NCBI RefSeq assembly: GCF_016808095.1
Contig: NC_068974.1
Coordinates: 37,610,590-37,674,589, forward strand
DNA length: 64,000 nt
Direction of reading: 5' to 3'
DNA from: Vigna angularis
Taxonomy: Eukaryota > Streptophyta > Magnoliopsida > Fabales > Fabaceae
Below, one piece after another: positions 26,616 to 39,632 of the stretch. A model generated the notes under the pieces. The model had not been told where the DNA came from and searched no databases. It saw only the letters and a list, made by a program, of their open reading frames with translations. Position 1 is the first letter of the stretch, and each line of letters starts with the position of its first letter. Position numbers and translations under genes: made by a program.

Positions 26616-27461
26616 TTAGTGGTTGAAGATGTTGAGAAGGGAAACTCTGTTTCTAATTAATTTTCTTGAGAGATGATCAACTCCTATCTCCAGATCTTGG
26701 ATGCACAGCTCCAAATTTTCCATATGACTTTGAAAATTCTCAGTGGATGAAGGTTTGTGACTGATGAGAGACTGCAAAGCTGCATCCACCTTTTCAAATT
26801 CATTTATGGTTGATTCTTGAGAGTCACAAATAACTCTTTTAGGCCGCACCAACTTGGAGATTGCTGACCATCTGCTATGTTCTTTTGGAGCAGAGATAAA
26901 AAGTAACAAACTTTCTAATGAGCTTATGGTGATTGCTTCTGCTTCATCTAAGAAGCTGAGCATGGGTGAAGTGTTGTTGTCCTTGTGCTTCAAATTTAGC
27001 AGGGCCTTTCGAATTTGCTTCTTGATCTTCTTCCTCACAGCTAAGTATTTCACACTTTCAACCGCGAATCCGGTTTCATTGCCTTTCTTTCTTCTCATGA
27101 CTGACATTAAGTCACACATGCTTTGCTTTGATTGCTGAAGACAATCTTTAGCTGCAGCACAGATATCTAAGAGCCTAAGAGACCCTTCTAGTAGATCATC
27201 ACCCCATTTTTCATTGCACTCCCGGGCTAAAACTTGCTGTTCAGTTGTCAATTGAAGCAACTTATCGGTGTAATCTTGCAAATCGAGCATCTCGTTAAGT
27301 TTGTGGCTCACCGAAGATGATGACAATGAAGAAGTGGCTTCAGAACCTCTCAATCTTCTCAAATGCTCCTCAAATTGTGATACAAAAGGGTGAGCTGCAG
27401 AGGGCAAGCTGTTGCTGCGAAGATGTAGAGAGTTTTGTGTTCTCTTTTCAATGACTGCCAT
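26616..27461 (-). CDS. DUF241 family protein (type B), 281 aa
   Basis: Intact single-exon DUF241 protein of unknown biochemical role. N-terminal LHLRSNSLPSAAHPFVSQFE (about residues 12-31), Ser-rich linker, LDLQDYTDKLLQL helix, MSVMRRKKGNETGF basic segment near residue 120, then KKIKKQIRKALLNLKHKDN. The C-terminal half has DEAEAITISSLESLLLFIS, FEKVDAALQSLISHK and the family ending RVSLLNIFNH. It is the only open type B copy: fragments at 14.3 and 18.9 kb and the frameshifted copy at 31.1 kb are its closest relatives. Spacing to the type A gene at 28.8 kb is about 1.4 kb, same strand. Confidence 0.92.
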   Translation of the reverse strand: MAVIEKRTQNSLHLRSNSLPSAAHPFVSQFEEHLRRLRGSEATSSLSSSSVSHKLNEMLDLQDYTDKLLQLTTEQQVLARECNEKWGDDLLEGSLRLLDICAAAKDCLQQSKQSMCDLMSVMRRKKGNETGFAVESVKYLAVRKKIKKQIRKALLNLKHKDNNTSPMLSFLDEAEAITISSLESLLLFISAPKEHSRWSAISKLVRPKRVICDSQESTINEFEKVDAALQSLISHKPSSTENFQSHMENLELCIQDLEIGVDHLSRKLIRNRVSLLNIFNH

Positions 27462-27469
27462 TTTTTTCT

Positions 27470-28840
27470 TCTTAGAAGGTAATGTGTAGAGTTTGCTTCA
27501 AAGCCTGACTTGTTGTGGTAGGCATTTGTATTATATATAGCAAATGAAGAAACAGAATAAGGGAGACAAGAGGATTCTTTTTTTCCTCCAATGTCACCTG
27601 ATGAGTATGCAATTATATCATCATGATTTGGATCTCAGCATCTTAACCATTAAGCATCATGCTTCCAACTCATCCCTCGATTTTTTACTTGTAAGTTGGG
27701 AATCACATGGATTCTTGCAAAGTGGCATATCTTGACAATACACTAGTTCATTCTGTGTGATGCATGCATCGTAATGTGAGCTTCTGTCAGGAGGAAGAGA
27801 AGAGTTGTTTCCTAACATAATTGATTTTAAGTCTATGAAATTGTCTACCTACAACAGGACAGATTCACGACAAGAGAAAACTTCATCTTCTGATATAGTA
27901 ATATGTTGGCTATTTCTTGGTGGCAATGTTTATTGTCCCCAGCTCAATACCAGTTAATTAATCTTCTTCTGCTTCCATTTTGTATTTTCTAAGTTACATG
28001 TTTAATTGACACGTGAACAACAATAAGTGGAGGTTAGTGGTAATTTCTTCTGCTTCAATACATTAATATTTGTTTGCAGAATATTCTTTTTTTTCCAAGT
28101 GGAAGTTATTAGTTATTTCTTAATGCATTTTCTTGTGATCTTGTGACCTGAAAATTAAATGCAAGGACAGCTCAGAAATCATGTACTCTCTTTGTTGTCA
28201 TTTTTGCCGTTGGGTTTGTAATTGGAAAGCTCAAACCTTCTTCCTTAGGTTTGTGCCCTTACATAAAGGAGGCCTAATTGGATTACAGACTAAGTACTAA
28301 TGTAAATTATCCTTTTTCAATCTAAAATTCTAGATATGAAGAGTGAATTATTGGAAACACATTCCTGCCGAAGCATGAAGATCTATATTTGGTGTAACAA
28401 CATGGAGTATTTGGTTGTAAGGGAATGATTTTGTAAGGGCAACGTAAACAGTGACTTCTTCTGGCACTCTGCGAAGAGAGCTTGATATCACAGTGCTTTG
28501 AGAAATTTTAACTGTTAGCACTTTGTTGAAGGGAATGTTATTATCAAAATCAATGATACAATGTCATTTAGCAATGTGACTCAGTAGAAAATGATGCAGG
28601 AAAAATTAAAAATACACTTGCTGATAACCATATACACTTCAGAGGCTAGATTTATAGCCATAACGAAAAAGCTTTCCAATTTGATAGGGAAAATGCATCA
28701 AATTGAAAAAACTATGCAGAAAGAGTTACTGAGGAAATAAACAGCATATGAAACAAAAAAAAAAGGGTATAGAAAGATTATCATCTAAATTAGGAGCCAA
28801 TTTCATTGACATAATCACAAAACATTGGCACGGATTTGTA
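27470..28840. other. Intergenic spacer between DUF241 copies
   Basis: The left part (27480-27920) is the 5' flank of the type B gene and is similar to 14815-15270 upstream of the type B pseudogene (CACCTGATGAGTATGCAATT, GATTTGGATCTCAGCATC, CTTCATCTTCTGATATA). The right part is unique AT-rich sequence containing the 3' side of the next gene. No gene seen. Confidence 0.6.
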
Positions 28841-28843
28841 CAG

Positions 28844-29743
28844 CTAGTGATTGAGGATGTTGAGAAGAGAAACTCTAATTTTGATACAACGTTTAAAAAG
28901 AGTTTCAAGTCCTTCCACGAAGTCTTGAATGACTGACTCTAAATCTTGTAAATGGTGCTGCAAATTATTGATACTGTCAGACTTTCTTGTCATGTGAAAT
29001 ACAAACGATTGCAATGCAGCATCCACGTTGGAGAATTCATTCTGCTCTGATTCTTGTGTAGAAGTGACCTTTTTGTTGTGCATGAGTTTGGAAACCAAAG
29101 ACCATTTACTTGGTTTGGCTTGTGCTGATCCAGAGATGAAGTTCATCAGTGACTCCAATATGGAAAGAGTGATTACTTCTACATCTTTGAACAAGTTAGC
29201 CAAGGTTGCGGTTCGGTGATCCTTGTTGCTTGGAGAAAATTTTGCTTTCTTCACAGCTGCCTGCAAATTCTCCAATGCTTTGAGGATTGCCTTCTTTACT
29301 ACCTTCCTAGAAGCCAAGAATTTTCTGACCTCAGCTGCCACCTCCATTTCACCTCCCCTTTTTCTTCTCATAATCGATTGAAGTTCTCGTGCACATTCTT
29401 TTGTGTGAAGCAAAGCATCCTTTGCAGCAGTACTTACATCTAGGAGCCTTAAAGATCCATCCAAAAGCTCTTCTACCCACTTCTCTTGACGCTCTTGGAC
29501 TAGGACTTCCTGTGTATGAGGCAGCAGAACCAGCTTTTCAATACAATCATGCAAAGTCTGCAGACCGGTTAGTTTTTGTCTGAACAATGATGATGAAGGG
29601 GAAGTTGAATCTGAAGCCGAAGCCTCCAAACTTCCCAAGTGTTGATTGCATTGTAGAATAAGAGGGTGTGGTCTACAGGGCAAGCTCTTTGAGCGAGATT
29701 GGTGATGAGAATGAGATTTTGGGCTAAAAGGGGTGGCTGCCAT
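28844..29743 (-). CDS. DUF241 family protein (type A copy 2), 299 aa
   Basis: Intact single-exon DUF241 protein. The ATG at 29743 (MAATPFSPKSHSHH) is chosen because it aligns with MATSQLNSKSHFHA of the copy at 12.1 kb; an in-frame ATG four codons upstream (29755) is the alternative. Family blocks: RSKSLPCRPHPLILQCNQHL, LQTLHDCIEKLVLLPHTQE, RLLDVSTAAKDALLHTKEC, SIMRRKRGGEMEV, KVVKKAILKALENL, and the terminal RVSLLNILNH. Closest to the 12.1 kb gene, so type A. Function unknown; no signal peptide or membrane segment is visible. Confidence 0.92.
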   Translation of the reverse strand: MAATPFSPKSHSHHQSRSKSLPCRPHPLILQCNQHLGSLEASASDSTSPSSSLFRQKLTGLQTLHDCIEKLVLLPHTQEVLVQERQEKWVEELLDGSLRLLDVSTAAKDALLHTKECARELQSIMRRKRGGEMEVAAEVRKFLASRKVVKKAILKALENLQAAVKKAKFSPSNKDHRTATLANLFKDVEVITLSILESLMNFISGSAQAKPSKWSLVSKLMHNKKVTSTQESEQNEFSNVDAALQSFVFHMTRKSDSINNLQHHLQDLESVIQDFVEGLETLFKRCIKIRVSLLNILNH

Positions 29744-31138
29744 TTTCTCAGACAAGAGAAAGGCTTTGGATTGACCCTATACAATTGAGTCTTTGGATAT
29801 ACCTTCCTTCCACTGAGATTAGCTCAATATATATTGGGAGTTCAGGAGACAGAAGGAATCAAATATTAACAAAAATCCATAGGGGCTAACTGATTCAGAT
29901 TCAGATTTATCGAAGATCTCAGTAATGTTAATGCAGTGTCTCTTGCATAGGAACAATACAACTCATGACTTGTTTTTTTTCACAGCACACGCTTGTAGTA
30001 ATCCATATTGGTGTTATCAATGCATCAAACTCACGAGTGGCATTGTCTAATGGCTAGGCCTTTCTTCATTGCAAGAAATGCAGGTATAATATTATATTTT
30101 GCAAATAGAATAACCTTAATAGCAACTGAATAGCAACTGCTCGGAACACGGGAAACTGATAATAAGGAATCATACTAATATAAGGAACTGACAAATGACA
30201 ACTAATTGGCTTTTCCCTCATTACAGGAAGACAAAAATCACGTTCTTCATTGAATTTCAGCACCTGAAAGAAAGAAACATGTGCAGACACTTAATTTTGA
30301 CTATTGTTTACTCTTCAACCTATTTGTACTAGTGACCTTGACAGCGAACTATATATGGATTCAATTTCAAACTGGTTTTGAATCCCATGTGGGTTTAATA
30401 ATTGATCTGGAGGGGTTGCTGATTAATTATTATTATATTAGCTGCACTGCCTCATCTTTTCATCATTTTTATTGCTTAGGTGAAGAATAAATCTTCATTT
30501 AGAGGTTGGAATGGAAACAAGGTGATTGATTGAACATCCACAAGTACTGGGTTTGAAATGGTTATGCAATTTATAATGGCGTTAAAGAAACTATAGTCGT
30601 TCAACTTGTCATATCAGTCATTGGCTTGTTCAGGGATTACAACGAAAAAAAGGTTTATTTTTCCTTAATATATGCTAGGTTGAGTACGCGACAACTGAGG
30701 ATAAGAACAATTTACAACCAATATAACTTAATACATTCTAGTACAATTAAAATACGAAAAAGAAAATCAATTTCACTTTGAACCTTGCTCTAAATTTCAT
30801 TTTTCACTTTCTTCTGTCCATTCAATAGCAATTCAGACCTACGTAAGAATTTCCAAAGAAAGAAACTTCGTAAGGGAACTGTGGCTGTCACTTTTTTCAA
30901 ACCATTCAATCAAGCAAACAAAATTCACACGTGGACAAAGAATTTGCGAAGAAAGAAAGAAAGAAAGCAAGAGAAGAAAGAAATTTCTCTACATATATAT
31001 AAAGAAAGAAAGGATGTGGTTTGATCATTTGATTATTGTATTTAGTGAAAGGACAAGTTTTAATTACATCTGTGTACAGCAATAGGTCAAAAATGAATTT
31101 GGGTGTTCGCATACAACATTTAGATTGTTTTTCTCCAA

Positions 31139-31998
31139 CTAGTGGCTGAAGACGTTGAGAAGGGATACTCTTGTTTTAACGAGTTTCCTTGAAAGGTGTT
31201 CAACACCTACTTCTAGATCCTCAATGCATGTCTCCAAATTTTCCATATGGCTGTGAAAATTCTCAACAGACAAAGGCTTGTTATTAAGGATTGATTGCAA
31301 AGTTGAGTCCATCTTTACAAATTCATTTGTGTCTTCTTGAGAGTCACAGTTTATTCTATCAGGCTGCATCAGCTTAGATATTATAGACCATCTTTTCTGC
31401 TTTGATTGACACTTAGAGTCAGAGACAAACAGCAACAAGGACTCTAAGGACCTCATGGTGACTGCTTCTGCTTCTTTTAAGATTCCAAGAATAGACAAAG
31501 TCTCATTAACCATTAACTCGCTGTTATTTCCTTTCAAATTTCCTAAGGCCTTTCGAATCACCTTCTTCATCTTCTCTTCCTAGATGCCAAGTATTTTCCA
31601 CCCTCAACTGTGAATTCAGTGTCCGCACCCTTTCTTCGAATAACTGAATAAACCATGTCAACGCTTTCCTTTGATTGCAAGAGGCAATCTTGTGCTGTAC
31701 TACAGATATCAAGGAGTGTCAGTGACCCTTCTAACAGAACATCAACATACTTTTCACTGCATTCTCGTGCAAAGGCTTGTCTGATACTGGGTAACTGGAA
31801 CAACTTATCGGCATAGTCATGCAAATCCTGCAAGCCATTTAGTTTTTGGCTTATTGAAGATGATGACAGACAAGTGCTGGTGGCTTCGGAGTCTTTCATT
31901 CTCTGCAAGTGATCCTGGAATTGTGATAAAAGTGGGTGAGGTGAAGAGGGCAAACTGTTGCACCGAATGTGCAGAGACTTCTTTGTGTTTGTTTCCAT
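31139..31998 (-). pseudogene. DUF241 gene (type B) with a single frameshift
   Basis: Two abutting open frames make up a full-length family member. Frame 1 (31998-31567) runs from METNTKKSLHIRCNSLPSSP through LLDICSTAQDCLLQSKES to GGKYLASRKRR and stops. Frame 2 (31570-31139) carries MKKVIRKALGNLKG through EFVKMDSTLQSILNN to RVSLLNVFSH. At the joint the minus strand reads AGGAAGAGAAGATGAAG, where paralogues imply AGGAAGAAGATGAAG, so a 2-bp AG insertion explains the break. Everything else is intact, so this is a young pseudogene, a sequencing or assembly error, or an allele-specific lesion. Confidence 0.85.
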
Positions 31999-32893
31999 TT
32001 ACTCTTGTTAGAGAAGATAATAGAGGGATACAGAAGTAGGAGATGATATGCACAACTTGTTCTGAAGTCTGAGTCTTGGTGTTTTCCATCAGCTCCATAT
32101 ATAACAAATGAATTGAGGGAGACAAGTAGAATATTTGTGTTCCTAGATGTCACCAAAGGAGCTAGCAATTATACCATCTTGGTTTGAATCTAAGATCTAT
32201 GATTATATAGTTTACTCTTTGTTTTTCCCTACTCACTAGACTTCTCAACTCATTCCTGAATATTTTTAATTGAGCATCACATGGTTGTTTGAAAATGGTA
32301 TCTTTTGCAGATTGCTGATAAAAAATTCTAAAATTTCGCAGTATGCATTGTAATGGAAGCTTTTGTCAGGAAGTGGAGAAAATGGTTATATTCTTAGACA
32401 GCATCGAGGCAACAAACCTGTCTGTTGAACTAAAGACAACACGAATTTTCAACTTCGGTTAAGAAACAAGGACTAAAAAGGTGTAGGGCAAACTTACTAC
32501 AGATGATGCAGGCACCATACAGTATCTGATAAAAAGGAACTTGCTTGGGTGAGAAATACACAAAGCAGGTAAGTGTGCAACATTAGACATTATTTTTGTT
32601 TTCTAGATGGAGATGATAAATTATTGGTCAAGTTTCTTGCCCTGTTGCAGATCAGAAAACATATGACATATTTTGTTGAGTTGCTTCCCTCTGATTTATG
32701 GATCAGTTGCCGACTTTCCTTTGCATTTACATGATTGCAGTTTGAAGACATTGGTGAACAAAGGAGACAATTAGTAACAAAAAAGAAGCATCCAGTAGTT
32801 GTAGGCTTGGAGCCTAGCTGCATATGGAATTCAAGTATAAAAAAGTAAAAACCAATCAGTGTAAGTTACAGAATAATAAAAAGCACATGAAAT

Positions 32894-32901
32894 AAAAAAA
32901 A
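32894..32901 (-). terminator. Pol III T-run terminator of 7SL copy D
   Basis: Eight consecutive T on the minus strand immediately after the AACAATCA end of the RNA. Confidence 0.75.
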
Positions 32902-33200
32902 TGATTGTTCAAGAGCAAGGTTCACCAAGCCCGATTAGGGCTGGAAGTGCAGCAGCCTGTTATCCCTCCACTGTCAAGAGCCGAAGGTTATCGCTGCTCT
33001 GTGAAACCAGCCTCACGCTGTGCCCTCCTGTCTAGAAACCAGGAAACCTATGCCTTCGCAAAGGTCCCTTGGCTCAACTCCTGACTTGGAGTGGGCAAGC
33101 CAGCAAGATGCAGCTTCCAGACCAGCTTAGCAAGCCATAGCCTTGTTCAATCACCTTAAAGCCCCCACTCAGGTCACAAGCTGACGTTACCCAGCTCGGC
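32896..33200 (-). ncRNA. Signal recognition particle RNA (7SL RNA), full-length copy D
   Basis: RNA scaffold of the signal recognition particle, which targets ribosomes making secretory proteins to the ER. The minus strand starts GCCGAGCTGGGTAACGTCAG, then TTGTGACCTGAGTGGGGGCT and TTAAGGTG, the characteristic plant SRP RNA 5' (Alu) domain. It contains GAGGCTGGTTTCACAGAGCA and GCGATAACC, matching the SRP54-binding helix 8 with a UUUC-type loop. It continues GGGATAACAGGCTGCTGCAC and TTCCAGCC, and ends GCTTGGTGAACCTTGCTCTT and AACAATCA before an eight-T run (32894-32901). Length about 305 nt fits plant 7SL (about 300 nt). Promoter elements lie upstream at Pol III spacing. The identity was recalled by motif, not searched. 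It is the only complete copy of four in this window. Confidence 0.88.
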
Positions 33201-33222
33201 GAACTGACATGATTGTCAGAAG

Positions 33223-33266
33223 ATTTATAAAGACTAATTTTTCTAATATTCTGAACAATGTGGGAC
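33223..33266 (-). promoter_or_regulatory. USE and TATA elements of 7SL copy D
   Basis: The minus strand carries GTCCCACATTG (33256-33266), one mismatch from the plant upstream sequence element RTCCCACATCG, and TTTATAAATC (about 33222-33231). About 25 bp separate the two, the spacing typical of Pol III-transcribed plant snRNA and 7SL genes; Pol II ones have about 34 bp. The RNA start is about 24 bp downstream of the TATA. Confidence 0.85.
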
Positions 33267-33959
33267 TTCCAGATGGCAATATGAAGTGCGTAGAGTCTTG
33301 AGTTGGAAACTGAGGCTTGTTCCTTTCCGTCTATTTTCTCCATGGTATGATATGATACATCGAAATACGTTATAACCTTGTAACCCAAAAGGTTTCAATG
33401 AGTCATTTTAAGTTGATGAGAAAAACATAAAAGTGGCATTTTGAAGTGTTGATTCCACTTTGATTAATACCCTCATCAGAAAAAGTTCAATTTTGATTAT
33501 ATCTTTTAATTTACTTCTTTATGGATCTCCAATTCGGAACCACCGGGTCCAAAGAATGGAAAATTGTTTGTGATAAAGTTTAAAAAGAAAAATGCCCTCT
33601 TATTAAAATAGAAAAGTAAGCTAAATTTCTCTATTGAAATGTACTATGGAAGATGAGGCCTTTCGGAACACCTCACGGATAGGTTTTATCTTCTTGAACA
33701 TTTATTGTGTAAGCAAAAAGCCATTCTGCCAAAATATAGATCTGAAAAACAAACACAGAGAGACATTTTGGGAGTCATAAAGTGAATTTTAAGTGAGAAG
33801 AAAAAGTAGATTAATTTTTGTACGGTGCAAAAGGAAAAGTCATGCAATCTTTTGTAAGATGAGAGCTTGGCCCAATGATTTGCTACAGGAACCAGCTGCA
33901 ATTATATGAAGCAGAGTGACACTGCTTTCACTCAAATGTCACCAAATGAGTGTGCAGTT

Positions 33960-34104
<145 letters not shown>

Positions 34105-34339
34105 TTTCATTTGAATCACAGGGACAATTTTTTTGATAAAATAGCATCTTTTCAGGTTTCTGATGCAGATATCTACAACTGAATGAGGGTTTTGGGAACT
34201 CCTCAAAATGATATATTATTTAATTATTTAAACTCGTATCCTATCTGTCTATCTCAAAAATGATGGTTATGTTTTGCTGTGTCCCCAATTTCATATATAC
34301 TAATTAATGAACAACATTAATATACATGCATATATGTAG

Positions 34340-35580
34340 CTAAGGATACCTCGCCCAGCTACAATGAAATAGCAACCATCCATGTGCACTTTTTGTTATT
34401 CCTATCGTATTCATAGTGGTCTGGTTCGTATGAATGTGGAATCAATAGAATTTACCATTCGAGTTTCTTATTCTGAGCACCAATTAATTACCAACTAACT
34501 ATTCTTCTCACTTTCTGTATAAGAAAAACAGTTACCATATTTACTAAATTTAAATTTCTCCGGGTTGATAGATATAAAGCGATTCAACAATGGTCAATTA
34601 TATTACAGATTATCCTAAAAGGGAATTGAGTAATTAAGGTACTACAGTAACATAAGGAGTCGTGAGGACGTAATTCACCCCACTAAAAGAAAAATAATGC
34701 AGATATAAACATAAGAAAAAAACAGTAATAATATACAAGAGCAACTATGATTTTAATTGAACGCATATGTTTTTTGACTCATGTTCTAATTTCAAGAAAT
34801 TTTGTATACTGGTTCCAGCCTTGCCTCCTTAGTTTGCAAGCATCTGTTAAGATCCTCCAACATATACTTGGGATCATGTACACTGAAATATTACCAAATA
34901 ATTTCTTATTGTTTAGCACAACTTCATTTCTGACGGTGACAATGTATTAACAGTTGAATGCTTGAACTAAGTCTACATCGTGATTAGAGAGCATATGCTT
35001 GGAGACGTGAAGGTTTGAATTAGACCGTAACCTTCTATTATAAAAGGAAGCATTAATGGTTAATCATATTAAACATGTTTTAGAGTAACTTCAACGATTG
35101 ATGAGTCAAATTATTTAGACATTAATGCCTCAAACTTCTCAACACCCTAACTCTTTTGTTATACTTGTTTCCAAACGAGACGATATATATCCCTAATGAA
35201 CTGGTATTGGTTGAAAATTACTTCATAACACGCCAAAAATGTAGATCAAGTTCTCAGATTTGATTGTAACAGTTAAAACTGAACTCTAGTAGTAAACCAA
35301 CCCAATCTAAATCCATTACTAAATATCCGACATTTTCCAATTGGTTTTGCTTTCACAAAGAATCTCCGGCACGTTAACAAATCAAGTCAACAAAACATGT
35401 AAAGAAAAGACAACAGCCAGAATATTTTAAAAGATCAAAACATGGAAGGAAACCAAAAATACAATCTCAGCCTGGATTCAACAACAATCGAGAACTGAGA
35501 AGCTAGTATGAGATGCATCTTAAACTTCAAAAGAACATACTTCACTATTTCTACTAGTACTCCATAACCTAGGAACAATC
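34340..35580. other. Intergenic spacer
   Basis: Unique AT-rich sequence between the DUF241/7SL cluster and RPS25. The last part is the RPS25 3' UTR side. No coding exon, RNA gene or transposon end is recognised. Confidence 0.5.
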
Positions 35581-35586
35581 CCACAT

Positions 35587-36812
<1,226 letters not shown>

Positions 36813-36880
36813 GATATTTGTTGCAACGAGGTAACAGAGAAACCCTTTCTTTCAGTAGAGGCGGAAGCATAAACCACTGA

Positions 36881-36946
36881 AAACCCTAGGTTTATAAGAG
36901 ACGCATGATGTCTAATTTAACCAGGACTTGCGGCCCAACAGGCCCA
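36881..36946 (-). promoter_or_regulatory. Telo-box and two site II motifs of the RPS25 promoter
   Basis: AAACCCTA (36881-36888) is a telo-box. TGGGCC occurs twice on the minus strand (36932-36937 and 36941-36946). This pairing is a known signature of plant ribosomal-protein and growth-related genes, where TCP-type factors bind site II. Both lie just upstream of the RPS25 5' UTR. Confidence 0.75.
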
Positions 36947-38098
36947 ACTGTAAACCCGAGTTTCTCTCTGAACCCAATTTCTCTCTGCACCCAACAATTC
37001 TAATACAATTTTAAAATTGCCCCTTCTGACCAAATTAAATAAGGGAGGTTAAAAAAAATATTACTACTCTCAACTCTCAATGCTGTGTGGTCACGGATCA
37101 GGTATGAATCATTGAAAATGCACTAAAATAGATTTTTAAAATGATTTTTAACTAATTTCAAAAACAACAGATTTTAAAACTAGTATCCAAACGATTTTCG
37201 AAACAAAAACGGTTTTCGATATAAATCTGTTTTGGTGCATATAGTTATTTATTTATTATTGTTCGTATTTTATTTATTTATTATATTAAAAAAAATTAAT
37301 ATGTTTTTTATAAATTATTTTTTAATTTAATAATTATATAAACTATTTTTTATTCATTTGTTTAATATGTTAGAATGATTTTTTTTTAATATTTTAATAT
37401 GTCTAGTATGTTTATTATAGATTTTTTTTAATTTAATAATTATATAAATTATTTTATATTTTTATATTTTATTTGTTTAATACGTTATGATTTCTTTGTT
37501 TAATATGTTTAATATTTTTAATACTTTTATTATAGATTAGTTTTTAATTTAATAATTATATAATATAAATTATTTATTATTCTTTGTATTTTATCGGTTT
37601 AATATGTTAGAATGATTTTTTTGTTTAATATGTCCAATATGCGTACTTCTATAACTAGATATATCTCCAATTCAATTCCTGTTTTTTTCTGACAAAAATG
37701 AAATTATTAAAAAAATCATAATTAAAAAATTAAACAAAACAATAAAATAAATAAAATTATTATAAAACTAAATAAATTAATTAGACATTATTACAAAATT
37801 GAACATATATAAAATATTAATATATTAATTAAACAAATATTAAGTTATTTAAATATTAAACCTGTCTTAAAATTATTTAAACATTATATTATTTACAACT
37901 TGTTGGAGGTAACAAAGAATTTTGTCAGCGCACTGAATAGGCACTTTATAATAGACACACCTGGCCACTTTATAATAGACACATTATGTCATTTAACCAG
38001 TACTTGCGCCCCACCCAATTTCTCCGTTCTAAAATTGCCCTACGTTAAAAAAAAATTACTACTCTTAACTGCATTTAAGTCTCAATACCATTTTTCTC

Positions 38099-38099
<1 letters not shown>

Positions 38100-38161
<62 letters not shown>
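38100..38161. repeat. (TA)n microsatellite, about 31 units
   Basis: Pure TA repeat. Confidence 0.95.
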
Positions 38162-38164
<3 letters not shown>

Positions 38165-38248
38165 CATGATTTCATTCTCTTATTTTCTTATCTTATTTAT
38201 CTCCTGGTGAAGTAGTTATGTGTGGAAAATTTTCAACCTTAGAAAAAA

Positions 38249-38426
38249 AATAATGATATTTTAACAACATATTTTATAATATTTTAACATCATCTACGTG
38301 TCATTCTGTGATTGGTTCAAAATTACTCTACAATCAATAATAATAATAATAAATATCAACATGAACCAATCACAGAATAACGCGTAAATAATGTTAAAAT
38401 ATTGTCAAAGTATCATTATCTTCACA
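38249..38426. mobile_element. MITE-like inverted repeat, about 178 bp
   Basis: The left arm (AATGATATTTTAACAACATA, CATCATCTACGTGTCATTC, TGTGATTGGTTCA) is matched in reverse complement by the right arm (TGAACCAATCACAGAATAAC, GCGTAAATAATGTTAAAATA, TTGTCAAAGTATCATT). The arms are about 75% identical and separated by a short (AAT)n loop. No coding sequence, so a small non-autonomous DNA transposon is likely. The target duplication is not clear. Confidence 0.65.
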
Positions 38427-39577
38427 AAAAATGTAAAAGTTGTGAAGTGATTTCAAGTGCCAATTTCATCTTAATGGCTAATTGGATGTGTTTTTCTCTC
38501 ATTGTCACACCCACCCAACTCCTCTGTTCCAAATTTCATGAATCATATAATTGGTATGGAAATTTTACTTCATTGTATTGATTAGATTTAGATAATCTAA
38601 AGAGGAATAATTAAGGTCGTGGTTATCAGAAAACATTAGGATATAATTAGATGACAATAAAAAAAAATGATTTCAATTAAACTAATAGGATTCTTTACTT
38701 CAAAGCTTGTTATCTATTTTTCAAGTGTGGCTAATGGTAATGGTGAGATTTTCTTTTGGTTAAATATATTTTTAATTTTTAAAATTTTATGCAAAATTAA
38801 ATTTAAAAAAAAAAAAATAATTTAATCTTTAAACTTAAAAATAAATAGATATAATTTTTTCAACTCATTTATATTAAATTCATTTACTGTAAAATAAATG
38901 AAATTTTAAATTAATATCGACGATGTTTACATGAGATGTTCTAACTTAAATATTAACCTGTAACATCATTTAACCTCTAAAAAAATTATTAGATAAAAAA
39001 AATTATATGTATTTATTTTTGAAATTTGAAAACTAAAATATATTAAAATTTAGAATAAAAATAAATTTTAATTTTATGTCCAAATTTACGTATTTAATAT
39101 TTTTTTTTCTTTTACAGGGCTTTTGGGTGAAAGCCTATTATTATAATAACATTCGTTTGTAAATTTTTGTAACATCAAATATTATTCAGAAACTCTTATT
39201 ACAACTCTAATTAGACAACATAATTATTCTTAAATATATTTAATTAAAAATTGTTAGAAATTGAAATATTTGAAAGTTTGGTATATATTGAAAATGAAAA
39301 AGTTGATAACATACCATAAACATTAAATTTCAAGGTTAAGTAGTGTCATAGGTTAAGTAGTGTCATGATATTTTATATAGATAATTCATACCTCAAAAGT
39401 GATAAGCATTTCCAATCTATCTCAAAAAGAAAATCCAACTAAAATTTGTAATTTATGATTATTTTTCAATAGCTTTCTGTTTTTGTTCACCTTCATATAT
39501 AAGTACTCCCTTATATAAAAACTTATTTTTCATTGAGCGAAATTAATTATCCTAAAGTTACCTTTTAACACACACAC

Positions 39578-39581
<4 letters not shown>

Positions 39582-39630
<49 letters not shown>
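39582..39630. repeat. (TA)n microsatellite, about 24 units
   Basis: TA repeat preceded by ACACACACACGTGTGT. Confidence 0.95.

Positions 39631-39632
<2 letters not shown>

Noticed and set aside
33074..33388. 104-codon minus frame across 7SL copy D (and similar frames at 17979, 25264, 15420)
   Set aside because: It covers the SRP RNA and its promoter; the conservation is RNA-like and the copies do not keep a common frame.
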